From: DASYQD01 sp036005845
GTDB taxonomy: Bacteria > Acidobacteriota > Thermoanaerobaculia > Multivoradales > JAIOJS01
NCBI GenBank assembly: GCA_036005845.1
Contig: DASYQD010000113.1
Span: 1 to 30,271, forward strand
Direction: 5' to 3'
Length of the DNA stretch: 30,271 bases
Program-made: the position numbers and the translations under genes
Shown: in pieces, positions 27,344 to 30,271 of the stretch
Numbering within the stretch: the first letter of the stretch is position 1
Layout of the letters: every line of letters starts with the position of its first letter
The notes under the pieces: model-generated
Seen by the model: the letters and a program-made list of their open reading frames with translations, nothing else
What the model was told of the DNA's origin: nothing
Database searches by the model: none

Positions 27344-27535
27344 ATGCAAATGAGCCGCGAGGAGCTCTCGAACCGATTGGCGAAGGCCGATCGGGAGCTG
27401 TCTCTCCTGCGCCGAGCGACTCGCGACCTCAGGGAGGCGGGCAGGATCGCGCTGCACCGCCATAACGAGAACGATGAATCTCGACGACCCGATCGCGACG
27501 GCGCTCAGGGTAGCTCGCCTTCTCGAACGGGCTGA
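27344..27535 (+). CDS. Possible small helical partner of the nucleotidyltransferase
   Basis: This possible 63-aa protein (ATG 27344; ATG 27350 also possible) has a strongly helical, charged N-terminal 40 residues (MSREELSNRLAKADREL, then LLRRATRDLREAGRIAL). It overlaps the next gene by 62 bp, and its tail inside that overlap is low-complexity, so the real protein may depend only on the first part. No ribosome site is evident. A small basic protein directly before an AbiEii/DUF6036-type nucleotidyltransferase is the arrangement of several toxin-antitoxin pairs, which is why it is listed. It could also be a chance frame. Confidence 0.35.
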   Translation: MQMSREELSNRLAKADRELSLLRRATRDLREAGRIALHRHNENDESRRPDRDGAQGSSPSRTG

Positions 27536-28055
27536 AATCGCGTATGGGCTTTACGGCGGGCTCGCCGTAGCCGCTTACGGCATCGCCCGTGAGACGAAGG
27601 ACGCCGACGTGGCGGTCGTTTCTGCCGATGCCGCACGCCTCGCGGAGCTCCTCAACGGCGACGGGCTGCGGGCGGTCTCGACCTTCGACCGCGTTCGCTT
27701 CGGCGGCCTGATCGTCAGCCGAGCCACTCTTCTCGGCGGCGAAAGCGACACCGGCTTGAACACTGTGGATCTGGTGGAGCCGGCGAGCCCGCGTTACGCA
27801 AGCCTGGCCGTCCGCCGAGCGGTCAGGGCGCCGCTTCGCGGCAGCGAGATCTCGTTGCTCGCGCCAGAGGACGTCGTGATCTTCAAGGTCCTTTCTACGC
27901 GGGAGAAGGACGTCGAAGATGGGGCCGCGATCATTCGCCGGCTCGGCGGGGCGTTGGACGTCGCAGCGATCGATGCGGAAGTCGGCCACCTCATCGCGGA
28001 GGTTCCGCAACACGAGGTCGAGCAGCGATGGCGCCGTTGTCGAGATGGCGGCTGA
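27474..28055 (+). CDS. Nucleotidyltransferase (AbiEii/DUF6036-like)
   Basis: This 193-aa protein starts at ATG 27474. It carries the minimal nucleotidyltransferase signature: YGLYGGLAVAAYG (Gly28-Gly29) followed by TKDADVAV with Asp43 and Asp45 as metal ligands. A later LLAPEDVVIFKVLS and EKDVEDGAAI match the C-terminal Lys and D-x-x-D region of AbiEii/DUF6036 proteins. AbiEii-type enzymes act as toxins by adding nucleotides to RNA; others of this fold have housekeeping or unknown roles. Both key acidic residues are present. It is convergent with the succinate dehydrogenase genes (34-bp gap). A small ORF in front may be its partner. Confidence 0.78.
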   Translation: MNLDDPIATALRVARLLERAEIAYGLYGGLAVAAYGIARETKDADVAVVSADAARLAELLNGDGLRAVSTFDRVRFGGLIVSRATLLGGESDTGLNTVDLVEPASPRYASLAVRRAVRAPLRGSEISLLAPEDVVIFKVLSTREKDVEDGAAIIRRLGGALDVAAIDAEVGHLIAEVPQHEVEQRWRRCRDGG

Positions 28056-28089
28056 GCAATCGCTCGGGCCCCACACTGCCCGTCAATGC

Positions 28090-28857
28090 TCAGAGGGACG
28101 GGAGAGCGTCTTTCCGGCGCGCTCGCTTGGCGCGCGACCAGTCGGCGTTCATCCAGGCGATGAAGTCGATGGAGACTTTTTTGGGGCAGACCGCCTCGCA
28201 TTCGCGGAAGTTGCTGCAGGTGCCGAAGCCTTCCTGTTCCATGCGGTCGACCATCTTTTCGACACGCAGCAGCCGTTCGGGCTGGCCCTGCGGCAGCAGC
28301 GCGAGGTGTGAGACCTTCGCCGAGGTGAAGAGCTGCGCGGCGCCGTTGGGGCACTGCGCGACGCAGGCGCCGCAGCCGATGCAGGCGGCGGCCTCGAAGG
28401 CGCGGTCGGCGTTGGGCTTCGGCACCGGCAGGGCGTTGGCGTCCTGCGCGCTGCCGGTGTTTACCGATACGTAGCCGCCGGCCTGGATGATGCGGTCGAA
28501 CGCCGAGCGGTCCACGCACAGGTCCCGCACCACCGGGAACGCCGCCGAGCGCCACGGCTCGAGCCAGAGCTCGGCGCCGTCCTGGAACTCGCGCAAGTGC
28601 AGCTGGCACACGGTGGTGGCGCGCCGCGGTCCGTGCGCGACGCCGTCGATCATGAAGCCGCAGGTGCCGCAGATCCCCTCGCGGCAGTCGCTGTCGAAGG
28701 CGATCGGCGGCTCGCCCTTGGCGATCAGGCGCTCGTTGAGCACGTCGAGCAGCTCGAGGAACGACATGTGCTCGTTGGCGTCGGGCACCTCGTAGCGCTC
28801 GAAGCGGCCTTCGGCCCGAGCGCTCGCCTGCCGCCAGACGTGGAGCGTCACATGCAC
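28090..28857 (-). CDS. sdhB: Succinate dehydrogenase/fumarate reductase iron-sulfur subunit
   Basis: This 255-aa subunit starts at GTG 28857, supported by AAGGAG 7 bp upstream. It moves electrons from the flavoprotein to the quinone site. The [2Fe-2S] motif is CREGICGTC (Cys58, 63, 66) with Cys84. The [4Fe-4S] motif is CIGCGACVAQCP (Cys159, 162, 165, 169). The last cluster uses Cys214, Cys220 and Cys224 in CSNFRECEAVCPK. The short N-terminus and C-terminal region fit the B-type enzyme of Bacteroidota and Acidobacteriota. It lies 55 bp behind the flavoprotein gene, and a REP-like hairpin fills that gap. The cytochrome b subunit is not in the window. Confidence 0.95.
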   Translation of the reverse strand: MHVTLHVWRQASARAEGRFERYEVPDANEHMSFLELLDVLNERLIAKGEPPIAFDSDCREGICGTCGFMIDGVAHGPRRATTVCQLHLREFQDGAELWLEPWRSAAFPVVRDLCVDRSAFDRIIQAGGYVSVNTGSAQDANALPVPKPNADRAFEAAACIGCGACVAQCPNGAAQLFTSAKVSHLALLPQGQPERLLRVEKMVDRMEQEGFGTCSNFRECEAVCPKKVSIDFIAWMNADWSRAKRARRKDALPSL

Positions 28858-28870
28858 GTGGGCGCTCCTT

Positions 28871-28906
28871 CATCGAGATCGCTTCGCTTCGCTCGCGATG
28901 ACGATG
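28871..28906. repeat. REP-like hairpin in the succinate dehydrogenase operon
   Basis: CATCG-AG-ATCGC pairs with GCGAT-GA-CGATG around the loop TTCGCTTCGCTC. Its reverse complement contains GCGAGCGAAGCGAAGC, the core of an intergenic repeat known from many unrelated bacterial genomes (general knowledge). It ends 1 bp before the sdhB ribosome site on the minus strand, so folding could limit sdhB translation or protect upstream mRNA. A similar loop occurs at 23-56. Confidence 0.6.
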
Positions 28907-28912
28907 TGGTCT

Positions 28913-30271
28913 TCACTTGTAACTCCGCTTGCTCGGGTGCACGTGCTCGAACTCCAGGTGCTCCTTGTGCAGCACCGGCGGCGCACCGGCGCCCGTCCAC
29001 TCCCACGCCGCCACATAGCTGAAGCGCTCGTCGTCGCGGCGCGCCTCGCCGTCCTCGGTCTGATACTCCTCGCGGAAGTGGCCGCCGGCCGACTCGTCGC
29101 GGTGCCGCGCGTCGATGCACATCAGGCGCGCCAGCTCGAAGAAGTCGGCGACGCGCCCCGCTTTCTCCAGCCCCTGGTTGAGCTCCTCGCCGCTGCCGAC
29201 GACGCGCAGCTCGCGCCAGTACCGTTCGCCGAGCGCCTCGATCTCTGCGATGGCGCCGTCCAGCCCCTCGGCCGTGCGCGACATCCCGCAGTGCTCCCAC
29301 ACGATGCTCCCTAGCTCGCGGTGGAACGAGTCGACGCTGCGGCTGCCGTTGATCGCGAGCAGCTTCGCCACCCGCTCGCGTGCCTCGCGCTCGACGTCGC
29401 GGAACGCCGGCGCGTCGGCCGCCATCCGCTTCTCGCCGAGGTGCTTCGCCAGGTAGTCGCCGATCGTGTAGGGCAGGATGAAGTAGCCGTCGGCGAGCCC
29501 CTGCATCAGCGCCGAGGCGCCGAGGCGGTTGGCGCCGTGGTCGGAGAAGTTCGCCTCGCCGACGACGGAGAGGCCGGGGATGGTGCTCTGCAGGTCGTAG
29601 TCGACCCACAGGCCGCCCATCGTGTAGTGGGGCGCCGGGTAGATGCGCATCGGCACGTCGTACGGGCTTTCGCCGGTGATGCGCTCGTACATCTCGAAGA
29701 GGTTGCCGTAGCGCTCCTCGATCACCGGCCGGCCGAGGCGCTGGATGGCGCTCGAGAAATCGAGGTAGACGCCGTTCTTCTGCGGCCCGACGCCGCGGCC
29801 GGCGTCGACCTCACGCTTGACGGCGCGCGAGGCGACGTCGCGCGGCACCAGGTTGCCGAACGCCGGGTAGCGGCGCTCCAGGAAGTAGTCGCGCTCCTCC
29901 TCGGGGATCTGGTTCGCCGGCCGCGCCTCGCCATCCTTCGCGGGAACCCAGATGCGGCCGTCGTTGCGCAGCGACTCGCTCATCAACGTCAGCTTGCTCT
30001 GGTAGTCGCCGGAGGCGGGGATGCAAGTCGGGTGGATCTGCGTGAAGCAGGGGTTGGCGAACAGCGCGCCTCGCCGGTGCGCTCGCCACGCCGCGGTGAC
30101 GTTGCAGCCCTTCGCGTTCGTCGACAGGAAGAACACGTTGCTGTAGCCGCCGGTGGCGAGCACCACCGCGTCGCCCGCGTGGCTCGAGATGGCGCCGGTC
30201 ACCAGGTTGCGGACGACGATGCCGCGCGCCTTGCCGTCGATGACGACCAGGTCGAGCATCTCCGTGCGCGG
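28913..30271 (-). CDS. sdhA: Succinate dehydrogenase/fumarate reductase flavoprotein subunit (5' end beyond the window)
   Basis: The frame is open to the last base of the window, so only the C-terminal 452 residues are seen; the full protein is expected to be about 640 aa. It oxidises succinate with covalently bound FAD. Visible parts are the end of the FAD domain (VVLATGGYSNVFF), the substrate-binding HPT (FTQIHPTCIP), the capping-domain Arg (RDVASRAV), PAPHYTMGG, and EANFSDHGANRLGASAL. The C-terminal helical domain ends EHLEFEHVHPSKRSYK, typical of the B-type FrdA/SdhA of Bacteroidota and relatives. The N-terminal FAD-attachment His lies outside the window. The likely order is cytochrome b, sdhA, sdhB. 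Confidence 0.95.
   Translation of the reverse strand, partial: PRTEMLDLVVIDGKARGIVVRNLVTGAISSHAGDAVVLATGGYSNVFFLSTNAKGCNVTAAWRAHRRGALFANPCFTQIHPTCIPASGDYQSKLTLMSESLRNDGRIWVPAKDGEARPANQIPEEERDYFLERRYPAFGNLVPRDVASRAVKREVDAGRGVGPQKNGVYLDFSSAIQRLGRPVIEERYGNLFEMYERITGESPYDVPMRIYPAPHYTMGGLWVDYDLQSTIPGLSVVGEANFSDHGANRLGASALMQGLADGYFILPYTIGDYLAKHLGEKRMAADAPAFRDVEREARERVAKLLAINGSRSVDSFHRELGSIVWEHCGMSRTAEGLDGAIAEIEALGERYWRELRVVGSGEELNQGLEKAGRVADFFELARLMCIDARHRDESAGGHFREEYQTEDGEARRDDERFSYVAAWEWTGAGAPPVLHKEHLEFEHVHPSKRSYK

Overview
The window (30,271 bp, very GC-rich) reads as a chromosomal segment of a Gram-negative-type heterotrophic bacterium, most likely an Acidobacteriota of the Thermoanaerobaculia/Holophagae kind. 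This is inferred from the gene families only: Ser/Thr kinases fused to TPRs, a winged-helix/TolB-propeller fusion, a DUF5916 outer-membrane protein, an ECF-sigma/CHAT/subtilase operon, and a B-type succinate dehydrogenase. No rRNA, tRNA, CRISPR array, insertion sequence or prophage gene is visible, and no gap between genes exceeds about 220 bp.

Left part (1-9.55 kb). A CBM9/DUF5916 outer-membrane protein gene (minus strand) is divergent from a membrane-bound winged-helix regulator with a TolB-like propeller. Next come a TVP38/TMEM64 membrane protein and an overlapping flavin disulfide reductase, then a Crp/Fnr regulator with a good sigma70-type promoter. A Gly/Asn-rich lipoprotein with a duplicated domain follows. 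A short interval behind it holds a CRP-like palindrome, an anti-Shine-Dalgarno hairpin and a strong intrinsic terminator, which together look like an undescribed small RNA.

Middle part (9.55-18.1 kb). A compact minus-strand operon runs ECF sigma factor, then a cysteine-free anti-sigma-like membrane protein (ATGA overlap), then a TPR-CHAT lipoprotein (predicted caspase-fold protease), then a subtilisin-like lipoprotein protease. This two-protease, sigma-regulated cell-envelope module is the best candidate for a poorly described system. Divergent from it are two tandem, translationally coupled paralogous secreted proteins of unknown function.

Right part (18.1-30.3 kb). An M20 metallopeptidase with a membrane anchor is followed by a kinase-TPR protein. 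A tiny Met/Thr/Glu-repeat lipoprotein overlaps the kinase gene tail-to-tail. Then come a secreted cyanophycinase-like S51 peptidase, a small Cys-containing lipoprotein, and a second kinase-TPR protein on the minus strand. A nucleotidyltransferase of the AbiEii/DUF6036 type has a possible small partner ORF in front of it (candidate toxin-antitoxin). The window closes with the iron-sulfur and flavoprotein subunits of succinate dehydrogenase/fumarate reductase on the minus strand. The flavoprotein gene runs off the right edge, and a REP-like hairpin lies between the two genes.

Overall the region is rich in signalling and envelope proteins: two kinases, an ECF/anti-sigma pair, a Crp regulator, a one-component transmembrane regulator, and at least four extracytoplasmic hydrolases or proteases. 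All functions are read from motifs by eye; no database search was possible.
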